Of a stretch of DNA of 64,000 nt, positions 35,480-45,121 are shown piece by piece (the first letter of the stretch is position 1; each line of letters begins with the position of its first letter). The notes below the pieces were generated by a model. It saw nothing but the letters and a program-made list of their open reading frames with translations, was not told the DNA's origin and ran no database searches. The position numbers were made by a program, and so were the translations under genes. Source of the stretch: Yeosuana aquiaggeris (GTDB lineage: Bacteria > Bacteroidota > Bacteroidia > Flavobacteriales > Flavobacteriaceae); contig NZ_JBAWKC010000001.1 of the NCBI RefSeq assembly GCF_044003965.1, positions 744,001-808,000 of the forward strand, written 5' to 3'.

Positions 35480-36409
35480 ATGGATGTTCAGAAGGAATTA
35501 GATAAAGCCAGTGGGTTTAAAAATCTTGAACTGCTTGCCAAGCAAGTGGTTGAAGGCTTTATTGCAGGCATGCATAAAAGTCCATTTCATGGTTTTTCGG
35601 CTGAATTTTCAGAACACAAAATTTATAATCAAGGTGAGAGTACGCGGCATATTGACTGGAAGTTATTTGCTAAAACAGATAAGTTGTACACCAAGCGTTA
35701 TGATGATGAAACCAATTTAAGATGCCACATAATTATTGATAATAGCAGTTCTATGCATTATCCAAAAATGGATACTTTTAGCATTGATCATCTTAATAAA
35801 ATTGCTTTTTCTGCGCTTGCTTCAGCCTCATTGATGCATATTTTAAAAAAACAAAGAGATGCCATTGGGTTGAGTATATATAGTGATACCTATGACTATT
35901 ACGCTCCCGAAAAAGGAAGTGAACGTCATCACCAGATGCTATTAAATGAACTTAATAAAGTGGTCATTCCAAAAGCGTTAAATCAAACTACAGAAACTTA
36001 TAAATATCTCCATGAAATAGCAGAGAAGATCCATAGACGCTCCTTAATATTTTTATTTACAGATATGTTTCAATCATCTGTTAAAGAGGCCAAATTATTC
36101 GAGGCATTAAGGCATTTAAAGTATAATAAGCATGAAGTGGTCTTATTTCATGTTATTGATAAAGAAAAGGAGCTGGTCTTTGATTTTGATAACAAGCCAA
36201 GGCGATTTGTTGATGTAGAGACTGGAGAGCACATTAATTTATATGCTGATACGGTTAAAGAAAATTATCATGCAGCGGTAAGTCATTATTTTGAATCTTT
36301 AAAATTAAAATGTGCCCAGTACAAAATAAAATATGAAGAGGCTGATATTAATAAGGATTTTAATAACATCCTCACAACCTACATGATAGAACGTCAAAAG
36401 TTTTTGTAA
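35480..36409 (+). CDS. DUF58 / vWA-like protein
   Basis: A protein of 309 aa with the DUF58 signature STRHIDWKLFAKTDKLYTKRY and a von Willebrand-type metal site DNSSSM. Such proteins usually accompany MoxR ATPases and other vWA proteins in chaperone-like or envelope stress systems. No moxR gene is seen here. It is probably co-transcribed with clpP (15 nt gap). Confidence 0.88.
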   Translation: MDVQKELDKASGFKNLELLAKQVVEGFIAGMHKSPFHGFSAEFSEHKIYNQGESTRHIDWKLFAKTDKLYTKRYDDETNLRCHIIIDNSSSMHYPKMDTFSIDHLNKIAFSALASASLMHILKKQRDAIGLSIYSDTYDYYAPEKGSERHHQMLLNELNKVVIPKALNQTTETYKYLHEIAEKIHRRSLIFLFTDMFQSSVKEAKLFEALRHLKYNKHEVVLFHVIDKEKELVFDFDNKPRRFVDVETGEHINLYADTVKENYHAAVSHYFESLKLKCAQYKIKYEEADINKDFNNILTTYMIERQKFL

Positions 36410-36440
36410 TTAAATTTTATTTAAAAAACAGTGAAAAACA

Positions 36441-36471
36441 TTTGAGATATAAAAAAAGCCGTGTATATTTG
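36441..36471 (+). promoter_or_regulatory. promoter of tRNA-Asp
   Basis: TTTG (36441-36444), 19 nt, TATATTTG (36464-36471): an exact match to the Bacteroidetes primary promoter pattern. The start would be close to 36478, about 12 nt before the mature tRNA. Confidence 0.82.
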
Positions 36472-36489
36472 CAACCGCAATAAAGCAAC

Positions 36490-36563
36490 GGTCTGGTAGT
36501 TCAGTTGGTTAGAATGCCGCCCTGTCACGGCGGAGGTCGCGGGTTCGAGTCCCGTCCAGACCG
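36490..36563 (+). tRNA. tRNA-Asp (anticodon GTC)
   Basis: A 74-nt cloverleaf. The acceptor arms GGTCTGG and CCAGACC pair fully, the anticodon stem CCGCC/GGCGG encloses CTGTCAC with anticodon GTC, and the T arm has GGTTCGAGT. The discriminator is G and CCA is not encoded. Confidence 0.97.
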
Positions 36564-36578
36564 CAAAGTTGCAAAAAT

Positions 36579-36605
36579 GCTCTAAGAAATTAGGGCTTTT
36601 TTTTT
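36579..36605 (+). terminator. intrinsic terminator after tRNA-Asp
   Basis: GCTCTAA and TTAGGGC pair over 7 bp (one G-U) with a GAAA loop, followed by nine T. Confidence 0.8.
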
Positions 36606-36671
36606 AAACTTAAGACGTTGTGTTGTCTGATATATGTAGTAGTATATCAGGGGTTTAAGTAGTTAAACCGA

Positions 36672-36722
36672 TGGAAAGCTTTCCTTTTTTCTTTACCGAA
36701 AATTGGGATGCTTTTTTGTTTT
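36672..36722 (+). repeat. 51-nt direct repeat, copy 1
   Basis: Matches 37145-37195 except for about three substitutions. The shared core is CTTTACCGAAAATTGGGAT. It has no coding role here. It lies 33 nt from the 3' end of the 116-aa membrane gene. Confidence 0.85.
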
Positions 36723-36754
36723 TGGGGTGTTTTTGTTTATAAAGGTCTGAAGGA

Positions 36755-37105
36755 TCAATTCAATTTTTTTGCAGATTTAACTATTTGAATAAATCTAATA
36801 ATAAAAATAAGTTTAAAAGTAATTCCACAAATTATCAAATAGATCGGTTTGATATGTGTTTGATTAATATTTCGAAGGTATAAGCCCGTAAAAAACAAAA
36901 TTAACCCAACGATTAAAAAAAGAACTTCTTTCCCGGGTTTATATTCACCACTTCTAACTTTAGACAATATGTAGATTGACTTCAATGTTACACCAGTTAT
37001 AATTGAAGCTAGGCCAAGGGTATCCATTTGGGTTGACTTTTTTAGTACTATACCAAATACTAATAAAATAATTCCAATAAATAATAGTCCTTTTGATTTC
37101 ATCAA
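36755..37105 (-). CDS. small four-helix membrane protein, unknown
   Basis: A protein of 116 aa with about four hydrophobic segments (residues 5-22, 28-46, 60-78, 86-106) and short basic loops. No family is recognised. It sits between two copies of a 51-nt direct repeat beside tRNA-Asp and a decayed gene, so it may have arrived by insertion or local duplication. Confidence 0.65.
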   Translation of the reverse strand: MMKSKGLLFIGIILLVFGIVLKKSTQMDTLGLASIITGVTLKSIYILSKVRSGEYKPGKEVLFLIVGLILFFTGLYLRNINQTHIKPIYLIICGITFKLIFIIRFIQIVKSAKKLN

Positions 37106-37144
37106 ACTTTATTTTTAGCTACAAAAATAAAGATATTTTACTAA

Positions 37145-37195
37145 TTGAAAGCTATCCTTTTTTCTTTACCGAAAATTGGGATACTTTTTTGTTTT
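37145..37195 (+). repeat. 51-nt direct repeat, copy 2
   Basis: Second copy of the sequence at 36672-36722. Its end overlaps the stop codon of the broken COG4705 gene on the other strand, so that gene's final codons may come from the repeat. Confidence 0.85.
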
Positions 37196-37936
37196 ATGTA
37201 GGTTTTAATTTTCTATGCCATATGATTATTAGTAGTGTCATTAGTATTATTGAAACAATAGAAGAATTCAATGTTCCTAGGTCTAAACCTCCTTTAATAA
37301 GTGGTTTTGTCAAGAAATCTGCAAATGTTGCACCAAATGGTCTGGTGAAAATAAAAGCAATCCAAAAAAGTATGACGTGATTTATTTTTGTCTGATAATG
37401 TAGTAAGACTACCATCAAAATTATTCCAGCTGTAACCATGGCGCCATTAAGATAACTTAATCCAACCACTTCACTTGAATAATCTCCAAAGGCAGTTCCT
37501 AAACTGTTAGAAAACAGGATGGCAATCCAGTAATAAATTTCTTTTTCCTTATAAAAATAGGGTATACACTTAAAGACTTAAATTTTTTGTTCCATAGAAT
37601 TAAGGCTAGAATGAGTCCGGAGAATAAAACTAAACTACCCAAGGTATATCCTAAGTGTAAACTTCTATCGAGAAAATCAGATATTTCAGTGCCTAAGGTT
37701 GTTGTTGCTATAACTACCAACCAGTAAAAAACAGGAATATATTTTTTTGTAAATAACTGGATGGAAAGCACCACTAAAAAGAAAATAACTGTGATTAGAA
37801 TTCCTGTCAAATAACCAAGATTTAAAGTCATTTACAAATAATCTCCCAATGTCTCGCCTAGAGTTGTGGCTACAATTTTCATTAACCAGAAGATTAATGT
37901 TATTTCGGATACTTTGTTCAATTTTTCCAAAGTCAT
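37194..37936 (-). pseudogene. broken COG4705-type membrane protein gene
   Basis: Three pieces in order resemble one COG4705 membrane protein. The first runs from ATG at 37936 (KVSEITLIFWLMKIVATTLG). It ends in an in-frame TAA right before the ATG at 37831, where MTLNLGYLTG continues in the same frame, so a nonsense change explains it. Near 37540 the frame shifts inside an A-rich run: after IRKK, one lost A gives a false end, while the other frame continues as SLGTAFGDYSSEVVGLSY into the last piece (37469-37194, FTRPFGATFADFL). Sequencing error cannot be excluded, though two lesions make real decay likely. Confidence 0.82.
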
Positions 37937-38094
37937 TTTGATCTGTACTACAAGGTCTAATTGAAAGGAAAGTTGTATCGGGAGTAACTGACTTAATAAA
38001 AATCGAGTGAATTAGTAGAAAGTCCTTAGGAATTTCGCAGGTAAGCTTGCGCAAGTAATTAATTATATAAGGTGTTTCATGTCATCTATATTTT

Positions 38095-38862
38095 TTAATA
38101 ATTCATAAGGTTAGGATATTTAAACTCATAATTCAGTAAGCTTTTCATTTTTTGGCTAGTTACTATCTTATAGTTGTTTTCTGACTTTTCATTAAAGACA
38201 ACCATGGAATTCCCTAATTTTTCAGATTCTTTCAAGTAAAATTCTCGTCTTGTGGGATGGCTATCGGCGCAGGCATTTAAAACGTTGTTCCAGGCATTTC
38301 CTGTAATAATTTGTTCAATAATTCCAATGCAATCATCTCTGTGTATAAAGTTTATAAAGCCTTCAGGATTGTCTATTTTTTTACCAGATTTAATGAAATT
38401 TCCAGGTTTTCTATCATAACCAAATAGACCTCCAAACCTTATTATGGTGGATTCAAAAAAAGCATTTGTTCTAAATAAGTTTTCAATATGAGCAAGAGGA
38501 GAATTATTTGTAACGGTTTCTTCAGTAACTATTCCGTTTGTATTAGGATAAACGGAAGTTGAGCTAACAAATAATACCTTACACACTTCAGATTTTTCAA
38601 CTTTTTTTATTAGGTTTTTAAAAGCACTGATATTTTTTGATGGAATAGCTATAATTAAAATGTCAGAGAATAAAAAATCGGAAATATTAATATGATTGTC
38701 GTTTATGTCAATAACAAATGGGATGATACCTTTAGCTTCAAGCTCCTTTACTTTGACATTAGATGTGTTTGACCCATAAACTCTATATCCTTTGCCTATT
38801 AGTTTAACCGCTAAAGTTAATCCAAGCCAACCACATCCTAAAATACTAATTCTTTGAGTCAA
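38095..38862 (-). CDS. NAD-dependent epimerase/dehydratase-family protein
   Basis: A protein of 255 aa with an N-terminal Rossmann motif (SILGCGWLGLTLA) and the FVSSTSVYP region of extended short-chain dehydrogenases. It resembles the YeeZ/COG0451 group, whose substrates are mostly unknown. The best start is TTG at 38862, because the fold begins right there and no in-frame ATG precedes it. It is transcribed alone. Confidence 0.82.
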   Translation of the reverse strand: MTQRISILGCGWLGLTLAVKLIGKGYRVYGSNTSNVKVKELEAKGIIPFVIDINDNHINISDFLFSDILIIAIPSKNISAFKNLIKKVEKSEVCKVLFVSSTSVYPNTNGIVTEETVTNNSPLAHIENLFRTNAFFESTIIRFGGLFGYDRKPGNFIKSGKKIDNPEGFINFIHRDDCIGIIEQIITGNAWNNVLNACADSHPTRREFYLKESEKLGNSMVVFNEKSENNYKIVTSQKMKSLLNYEFKYPNLMNY

Positions 38863-39035
38863 TATGAGTTCTAATTGGTTCTAATGCCTTCATTTTATAT
38901 ATATAATAAATATACATTTTATCCTCTGTAATTTACTGGATAACAACATTTTTTGTTCCTCTTTTTATTATTTTTTCCTGGTTTAAAATTCAACAGAACC
39001 TCTATTCTATAAAAATAAATAAGATATATTAAATC

Positions 39036-39842
39036 CTACTTTTTCCGACCTGTGAAATGTTCCATTGTTTTATATATTCCCATGACACTTCCTGTAAACC
39101 AATCAAATAGATTAATAGGCATAATGGCTTGTCCAAGTCTGGTTAGTCTATAGATATATCCAGGTATAGTGAGCATTTTTTTGTTTTTTTCAATGGCTTT
39201 AATAATTTTTAGCGCGACTGACTCGGGATTGAGAATGGGTATTTTTGAACGCACACCATCAAACATGCCTGTGTTAATGTAATAGGGCATTACCGTGGTA
39301 ATGCCAATATTTTTATTCATTTGTTTCATTTCTATACGCAAACTATCAGACCAGCCTATAACTGACCATTTACTACCTACATAAACTGACATTTTTGGGT
39401 TTGAAATAAGACCTCCTGAAGAAGCTATGTTACAGATATGACCAGAATTTCTTTTTAACATATCTCCCAGAAATTCCTTGGTAATTAAAATGGGGGCATT
39501 GGCATTGATCTCCATAGTTTTTACAACGTCTGCGGCAGAATGTTCGTGAAAATATTTGCCAACAATGATTCCGGCATTATTGATAAGTACATCAATAGCT
39601 CCAAATTCACCCTTTATCTTTTTGGCATTTTCTTGAATTTGTTTGGTGTCTGAAACATCTACCTTAAATCCAAAAACAGCTCCTTTACTCTTAAATTCTA
39701 AGAGGGTGTCATCAATTTTTGACTGGTCTATATCCCAAATAATAACCTTGGCATTCCGTTCCAACATTAAACGGACCATAATTTTCCCAATGCCAGAGGC
39801 TCCGCCCGTTATCAATACTAATTTTTGCTCCAAGTGTTTCAT
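39036..39842 (-). CDS. short-chain dehydrogenase/reductase
   Basis: A classical SDR of 268 aa: cofactor motif TGGASGIG, NNAG motif in LINNAGIIVG, and the Ser-Tyr-Lys triad in IASSGG and YVGSKWS. The C-terminal hydrophobic part suggests membrane association, as in retinol/steroid-type SDRs. It is the last gene of a run with the TPP enzyme and FAD dehydrogenase (32 nt gap), so it may act on a carbonyl product of that pathway. Confidence 0.88.
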   Translation of the reverse strand: MKHLEQKLVLITGGASGIGKIMVRLMLERNAKVIIWDIDQSKIDDTLLEFKSKGAVFGFKVDVSDTKQIQENAKKIKGEFGAIDVLINNAGIIVGKYFHEHSAADVVKTMEINANAPILITKEFLGDMLKRNSGHICNIASSGGLISNPKMSVYVGSKWSVIGWSDSLRIEMKQMNKNIGITTVMPYYINTGMFDGVRSKIPILNPESVALKIIKAIEKNKKMLTIPGYIYRLTRLGQAIMPINLFDWFTGSVMGIYKTMEHFTGRKK

Positions 39843-39874
39843 TTCTAAATTGAATTTTTCATAATGACTATTAT

Positions 39875-41602
39875 TTATCCAAAAATCTTTCTTTTTATAG
39901 CTCTGCCAATAAATCGTACTTTATCGTTAAAAGGAAAATTTTCTAAGACCGTTTTTACCACTCCTTTTGTAAATCTTGTTCGTTTTTGATAATCAATGTT
40001 TACATCAACCAATACAATTTTATCATTTTTTGCCTCTTTAAGCGCGGTGCTAATCGTTTCATTGATCTGAGAGTCATTTTCTATCACTAAGTATTCAGCA
40101 CCAACGGCGTTTGCAATCCCTTCTAATTTAAAATCACCTAACTCTGTAGATGTTTTTCTGTTATAGGGAATTTCTTGTCCTTGAGATATCTGAGAAAGTT
40201 CACCATCGTGGAAGACAAAAATCACAATGCCTAAATGATTTCTTTTTGCGGTTAACAACTCCAGACCTGTCATTAAAAAAGCACCATCACCAACAATTCC
40301 TATCACCTGCTTGTCTGGATTAGCTAATTTAGCCCCTATAGCTGCTGGTACACAGTACCCCATGCAATTGAAATCTGTGGGACTAATAAAATGTTTGCTT
40401 CTCAGATTCTGAAATAATTCTACGGTTAGGAACGTGTGATTACCATCATCCACAACCGTAATAGCATCATTATCAAGATGGTGTCTTAAACTTTTAAAGA
40501 AATTATAAGGATTTACTTTATCGAATTTATGATCTGACCACTCCTTATAATACGCCTGTTTATCTTTCTCAATAGTATTTAATAAATGAGGGGTGGTTTT
40601 TTCTATATTTCTTTTTGTAAGGGCCAGTAGCAAACCTTCTAAAACCTGTTTTGCATCCCCTTCTATAGCCAGTTTGCTTTGATAATTTTTATCGAAAACA
40701 TTTTTATCAATATCTATATGAATAAGGTTTTCAGGAACTTTGGCTCCATAACTTCCGGTTGGTATTTCTGCAAATCTTGTGCCTACTGCAATTAAACAAT
40801 CAACATCTTTAAAAGCGTTTTCTGCAGCAGGGACTGCTGCGGCACTAAATCCCATCCCTGTAAACAATCCGTGATTGCCTGGAAACACACTAAATCCTTG
40901 CAATGTGGTTGATACCGGTGCATTTAACCTTTCTGCAATTTGTACACTTATATCTGTAGCCTCTTTAGCACCCCATCCTAAAAACAAACCCACTTTTTTT
41001 GATTCAGAAATAATTTGAATAGCTTGATCTATTTGAGTATCCAGGATTTCTGGTTTAATTTCAGACTTTTTAAAAGATACTATTTCTAAAACTTCGCCTT
41101 TAAATAATTGAATATTTGCAGGTATCTCTATAAAAACCGGGCCTGGATTTCCGGATACCGCAATATTATAAGCATCAAAAATACTGGGCATGATCTCTTG
41201 ATGGCTTTTTATTTTGAAAGTCTTCTTAGTAATCCCACTTAATACAGTATGCATATCCCATTCATGAAGCTGATAACTTTTATGGATATCTGTTCTAATG
41301 CCGCCTGAGATAATAAGCATGGGTATGCCATCTAAAAAGGCTTCTCCTATGCCACTTAAAGCATGTGTAATTCCCGCTGCTGGTACAATAACCAAGGTAC
41401 CAATATTACCTGAAGTACGACTTACCGCATCTGCCATAAACGCACCACCGCCTTCATGAGTCACTAATATGGGTGTGATTTTTGTCGATTTATTTAATTC
41501 GTCATAAATCTCCGTATTATGGACTCCCGGAACACCAAATGTATGTGATATAGGTAATTGCTCCAATGCGTTAACTACTAACCATGCGCCTGTTTTTTTC
41601 AT
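39875..41602 (-). CDS. thiamine pyrophosphate-dependent enzyme (acetolactate synthase-like)
   Basis: I place the start at 41602 (MKKTGAWLVVNALEQ), as the 22 upstream codons do not fit the family. The protein has three domains: the PYR domain with catalytic Glu in LVTHEGGGAFMADA, a central domain, and the PP domain with VGDGAFLMTGLEL. The second part of the Mg/TPP motif reads FHDGEL, where NN or ND is usual. Reaction type (decarboxylase, lyase or synthase) is not known. Gap to the FAD gene is 11 nt. Confidence 0.87.
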   Translation of the reverse strand: MKKTGAWLVVNALEQLPISHTFGVPGVHNTEIYDELNKSTKITPILVTHEGGGAFMADAVSRTSGNIGTLVIVPAAGITHALSGIGEAFLDGIPMLIISGGIRTDIHKSYQLHEWDMHTVLSGITKKTFKIKSHQEIMPSIFDAYNIAVSGNPGPVFIEIPANIQLFKGEVLEIVSFKKSEIKPEILDTQIDQAIQIISESKKVGLFLGWGAKEATDISVQIAERLNAPVSTTLQGFSVFPGNHGLFTGMGFSAAAVPAAENAFKDVDCLIAVGTRFAEIPTGSYGAKVPENLIHIDIDKNVFDKNYQSKLAIEGDAKQVLEGLLLALTKRNIEKTTPHLLNTIEKDKQAYYKEWSDHKFDKVNPYNFFKSLRHHLDNDAITVVDDGNHTFLTVELFQNLRSKHFISPTDFNCMGYCVPAAIGAKLANPDKQVIGIVGDGAFLMTGLELLTAKRNHLGIVIFVFHDGELSQISQGQEIPYNRKTSTELGDFKLEGIANAVGAEYLVIENDSQINETISTALKEAKNDKIVLVDVNIDYQKRTRFTKGVVKTVLENFPFNDKVRFIGRAIKRKIFG

Positions 41603-41613
41603 AAATTTTAATT

Positions 41614-43230
41614 CTAAAGTTTTATTGCTGATATGTTTGCTGCTGCCATTCTTCCTGTTAAGATACAAGACCCTAAAAAGGTACCCTCTAAGGATCTGGA
41701 GCCGTGAATGCCTCCGCCTCCAAAACCGGCAGACTCTCCCACAGCATATAGACCGGTGATAACTTCACCATCTTTATTTATAACCTGTGAATTCAGATTT
41801 GTAGGGATGCCTCCCAAACTTTTTCTGCTCAAAATATATTGTTTTACTGCAATTAACGGACCTGCTTTTGGGTCTAATATTTTTTGAAATTTTGAGGTTC
41901 TTATTTTATCTCCTCTATACAGTCTGAAATGAATTAATCGTCTCAGTTGTTCATCATTAAAATACGATTTTCCTCTATCAATTTCAGTATCATAATTTTG
42001 TAAATTCTTTTTCAGAATCTCCAGATCTACTAAATCATTATGACATTGTTGATTCATTTTTTTTACGAGTTCTTCAATATTATCAGCAACAACAAAGTGA
42101 TCTGATTCATCAATTAATCTGTTTATTAATGTTTTATTGCCAAGCAATACCTCTTTTATCATTTTGAATTTATCCTTATTCCTGAAGGCGCTCATATACT
42201 CTGATCCGGAAACAGCTAATTCTTTAATGGCGATTTTCCAGTTCATGATACTCCATGAGTACTGATGTTTTGTTTTTAGAATGTTTTCAACAAAAAACGA
42301 CGTGTCAGTATAAGCAATTAAGGGAGGATCAAACCGCTTTCCTGTAGCGTCAACCCATATTGCAGATCTAGGTGGAACTAAACTCAGACCATCGCTGATT
42401 TTACCTTTTTCAGGGTTTGGAGCAGGAATTCCTGCGGCATAGTGCCATTGCTTATTTAAGTGGGTAGAAGGTATTCCTTTTTTATCCAGATCTAAATGCA
42501 ATGTCCCATCTGCATATTTATGCGACCCGTTTAATAAGGTCTCTGGTGGCGTACTGTGATTAGGCCAATGTTTCTTCACCAGCTCCAAATTACCTCCTGT
42601 AATACCTCCCGAGGCAATGATTATATTTTCTGAATTTATAAGTAGATTTTTTTTAGAAACTTCATCAAAAACTTCAACTCCAACAGCCTTTTTGTTTTCT
42701 ATAATAACAGATTCTACTTTGTGTTGAAATTTTATTTCTAACTTTTCTTTATTTGGATGATTTAATAAATAGTTGACTACTTTATTAGATAAATCATATC
42801 CAGTACCCCAGGTTATATGCCATCTGGGAACTGAATTACCTTTTATATGCATGCCTCTTTCAGGCCAATTAACAACCGGAAGAAATTCAACTTTTTTGTT
42901 AATGAGCCAATCATAAATTAAAGAAATAGAATGTTCTGAATAAAATTTTGCCCATTTTGCTCCTAAGCCATCATTCTCGGTAAATGCGCCAAAACGCATC
43001 CAGTCGTCATAGAGTAATACAGCTGAATCATTAATGCCTGCTCTTTTTTGTTGTGGTGTTCCGGAAAACAAAATTCCACCAAAAGATTTTTTTGCTAATC
43101 CTCCGAAATTATTTTCAATGTCTCTTTCAATAATGAGAACCTGCTTATTATTATCAAGAAGCTCAATGGCGCACGATATTCCAGCTAATCCACCTCCTAT
43201 AATTATATTTTTGTATTCAAAAACCTCCAT
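41614..43230 (-). CDS. FAD-binding dehydrogenase (COG3573/KsdD-like)
   Basis: A protein of 538 aa with an FAD dinucleotide motif IIGGGLAGISCAIEL, a second FAD contact GLYAVGESAGFGGGGIHG, and the fumarate-reductase/3-ketosteroid-dehydrogenase family layout. Members desaturate ketosteroids or related cyclic ketones; the substrate here is unknown. It lies between a retinol-saturase-like gene and the TPP enzyme. Confidence 0.86.
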   Translation of the reverse strand: MEVFEYKNIIIGGGLAGISCAIELLDNNKQVLIIERDIENNFGGLAKKSFGGILFSGTPQQKRAGINDSAVLLYDDWMRFGAFTENDGLGAKWAKFYSEHSISLIYDWLINKKVEFLPVVNWPERGMHIKGNSVPRWHITWGTGYDLSNKVVNYLLNHPNKEKLEIKFQHKVESVIIENKKAVGVEVFDEVSKKNLLINSENIIIASGGITGGNLELVKKHWPNHSTPPETLLNGSHKYADGTLHLDLDKKGIPSTHLNKQWHYAAGIPAPNPEKGKISDGLSLVPPRSAIWVDATGKRFDPPLIAYTDTSFFVENILKTKHQYSWSIMNWKIAIKELAVSGSEYMSAFRNKDKFKMIKEVLLGNKTLINRLIDESDHFVVADNIEELVKKMNQQCHNDLVDLEILKKNLQNYDTEIDRGKSYFNDEQLRRLIHFRLYRGDKIRTSKFQKILDPKAGPLIAVKQYILSRKSLGGIPTNLNSQVINKDGEVITGLYAVGESAGFGGGGIHGSRSLEGTFLGSCILTGRMAAANISAIKL

Positions 43231-43348
43231 AAATCACATTGAATTTTTGCAGGAAATAAAATTTTTATTCTTCTTATTCATTGTCCTTTTACCAGATTTT
43301 AATTTCAATAGGATACATGTTTTATTTAAATAAAAACAGTCATAAAAT

Positions 43349-44929
43349 CTAAACCTTTTTTAAAATATTTTTACCGCTAATGGCCATAGCCGTTAAAACA
43401 CCTGAGAATAATGCTCCACCTACACCTGCCGTTACAATATCCTGACCCGTTAAATAAAAGTTTTTGATGGGTGTTCTTGGTTTTAAAAAAGCTTGTCTAA
43501 ACCTTGAAGGTCCATGGTTTAACCCATATACTTCTCCTTTTTCATAATTAACAAAATGTTGTGTAGTAAGCGGTGTTGACAATTCATGGCAATTAACCTT
43601 GCCTTCAAGATGGGGTAATTGTTTGTATAGCTCCCTAAACAAGCGGTCAGTAATTTCCTTTTTCATAGCCTCATACTTTTCGCCTCTTTTCTTCCAGGAA
43701 GTGTCAGACCATTTTTTAAATGGTTCATAGGGTAATAAGGTGATGATATCAATGGAACTTTTACCTGGGTAACGATTAGGCCAGTCTGGGTCTTTGGCTG
43801 ATGGAAAGGAAAGGTAAACCACAGGAAAAGGCTGTGACAAATCATTTAAATAGTTTTCAACACAAGTGTCATGATCTCCTTTTTCGGGATAGATCCAATA
43901 ATTTGTTTTTGGTAGTTGCAGTTCTTTAGGAGAGCCTTCTAAACCAATATATAAGCTGGCATGAGCTACTGATGGTTTTACTTTTTGTAACTGTGCTTTC
44001 AAATGGTGTTTTTTAACGGTTTCAGATGGCAACAGTTTATTGTAGGTGGTCATAATGCCGGCATTACTTACTATGTTTTTAGCCCGTATTATTTTACCGT
44101 CTTTCATCCTGACTCCTACAGCCGTATTGTTTTCAATAATAACTTGCTCAACTTCTGCGCTTACCAAAATAGTACCGCCAGCGGCTTCTATTACCGGATC
44201 TATGGTTTTTACTATTTGTGAAGAACCTCCGATTGGGAAACTGCCGCCGTCAAAATAATGTCTTGCCACTGAGGCATGCATGGAAAAGCTACTTTGTTTT
44301 GGGGGTAAACCGTAATCGCCATATTGGCCGGTCAGTACTTTTATTAAAGTTTCATTTTGTGTTAATGAGCGGAGCACTTCATCTGTGGTTTTATCTGAGA
44401 ATTTGTAAAAAGGGTTTTTCAGGAATCTTCCTATTAATGTATTTAAGAAGGGTGAAATGGCCTTACTGATATAATAGTTCTTACTTGTTTTTACTGCTTT
44501 AAAAACTAAATCAACATAGGTATTGATAGCCTGCTCTTCCTCAGGGAAATAAGCGGTCATTTGCTTCTTAAAGTTTTTAACCCCTTTTACTAAATCAAAA
44601 CGCTGATCCCCAATAATAATGCGGTCATAAACCTCACCCATGTCAGCCCATTTTAATTGATGGTCCGTAACATAATCAAACAGTTTTTTTAATAGGCTGT
44701 TTTCTCGTTGTACTTCACCTATATAATGAATGCCCACATCCCATTCATAACCTTTTCTTTTAAAGATATGGGTAAAACCACCAGCAGTGTAGTGTCTTTC
44801 TAACACTAAAACCTTTTGGCCTTCTTTAGATAAAATAGCTGCTGTAGATAGGCCACCCATTCCTGAACCTATAATAATAGTATCATAAGTTGCTTGTAAT
44901 TGCGGGTTTTGCTTATAAGATTGTATCAT
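43349..44929 (-). CDS. phytoene desaturase / retinol saturase-like oxidoreductase
   Basis: A protein of 526 aa with the FAD motif IIGSGMGGLSTAAIL, HYTAGGFTHIFKRKGYEWDVGIHYIG near the N terminus, and YLTGQDIVTAGVGGALFSG at the C terminus, as in all-trans-retinol 13,14-reductases and CrtI-like enzymes. It may act on a carotenoid, retinoid or other polyene. It is upstream of the FAD/TPP/SDR run by 118 nt and may share or have its own promoter. Confidence 0.88.
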   Translation of the reverse strand: MIQSYKQNPQLQATYDTIIIGSGMGGLSTAAILSKEGQKVLVLERHYTAGGFTHIFKRKGYEWDVGIHYIGEVQRENSLLKKLFDYVTDHQLKWADMGEVYDRIIIGDQRFDLVKGVKNFKKQMTAYFPEEEQAINTYVDLVFKAVKTSKNYYISKAISPFLNTLIGRFLKNPFYKFSDKTTDEVLRSLTQNETLIKVLTGQYGDYGLPPKQSSFSMHASVARHYFDGGSFPIGGSSQIVKTIDPVIEAAGGTILVSAEVEQVIIENNTAVGVRMKDGKIIRAKNIVSNAGIMTTYNKLLPSETVKKHHLKAQLQKVKPSVAHASLYIGLEGSPKELQLPKTNYWIYPEKGDHDTCVENYLNDLSQPFPVVYLSFPSAKDPDWPNRYPGKSSIDIITLLPYEPFKKWSDTSWKKRGEKYEAMKKEITDRLFRELYKQLPHLEGKVNCHELSTPLTTQHFVNYEKGEVYGLNHGPSRFRQAFLKPRTPIKNFYLTGQDIVTAGVGGALFSGVLTAMAISGKNILKKV

Positions 44930-45121
44930 CAGTTAATTGTTTTAGGGCGTTAAAAGAGCAATCAAAATACTTATTATCAACTAAAATAATCGTTAATTTA
45001 TTGATGATATTATGTTTAATTTATTTGGTTGAGCTGTACAAACGGCGATATTAAAAGTACGATATTTTATGCATTGATTACCTGAAATAAAAACAAATGA
45101 TAAAGAATTTTATGAGTGTGA

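Noticed and set aside
36490..36563. tRNA-Asp 3' end as an integration site
   Set aside because: I found no second copy of the tRNA 3' end downstream and no integrase gene.
37686..38054. Open frame of 122 codons on the minus strand
   Set aside because: It overlaps the COG4705 pseudogene in a different frame and its residues look random; the pseudogene frame has clear homologous segments.
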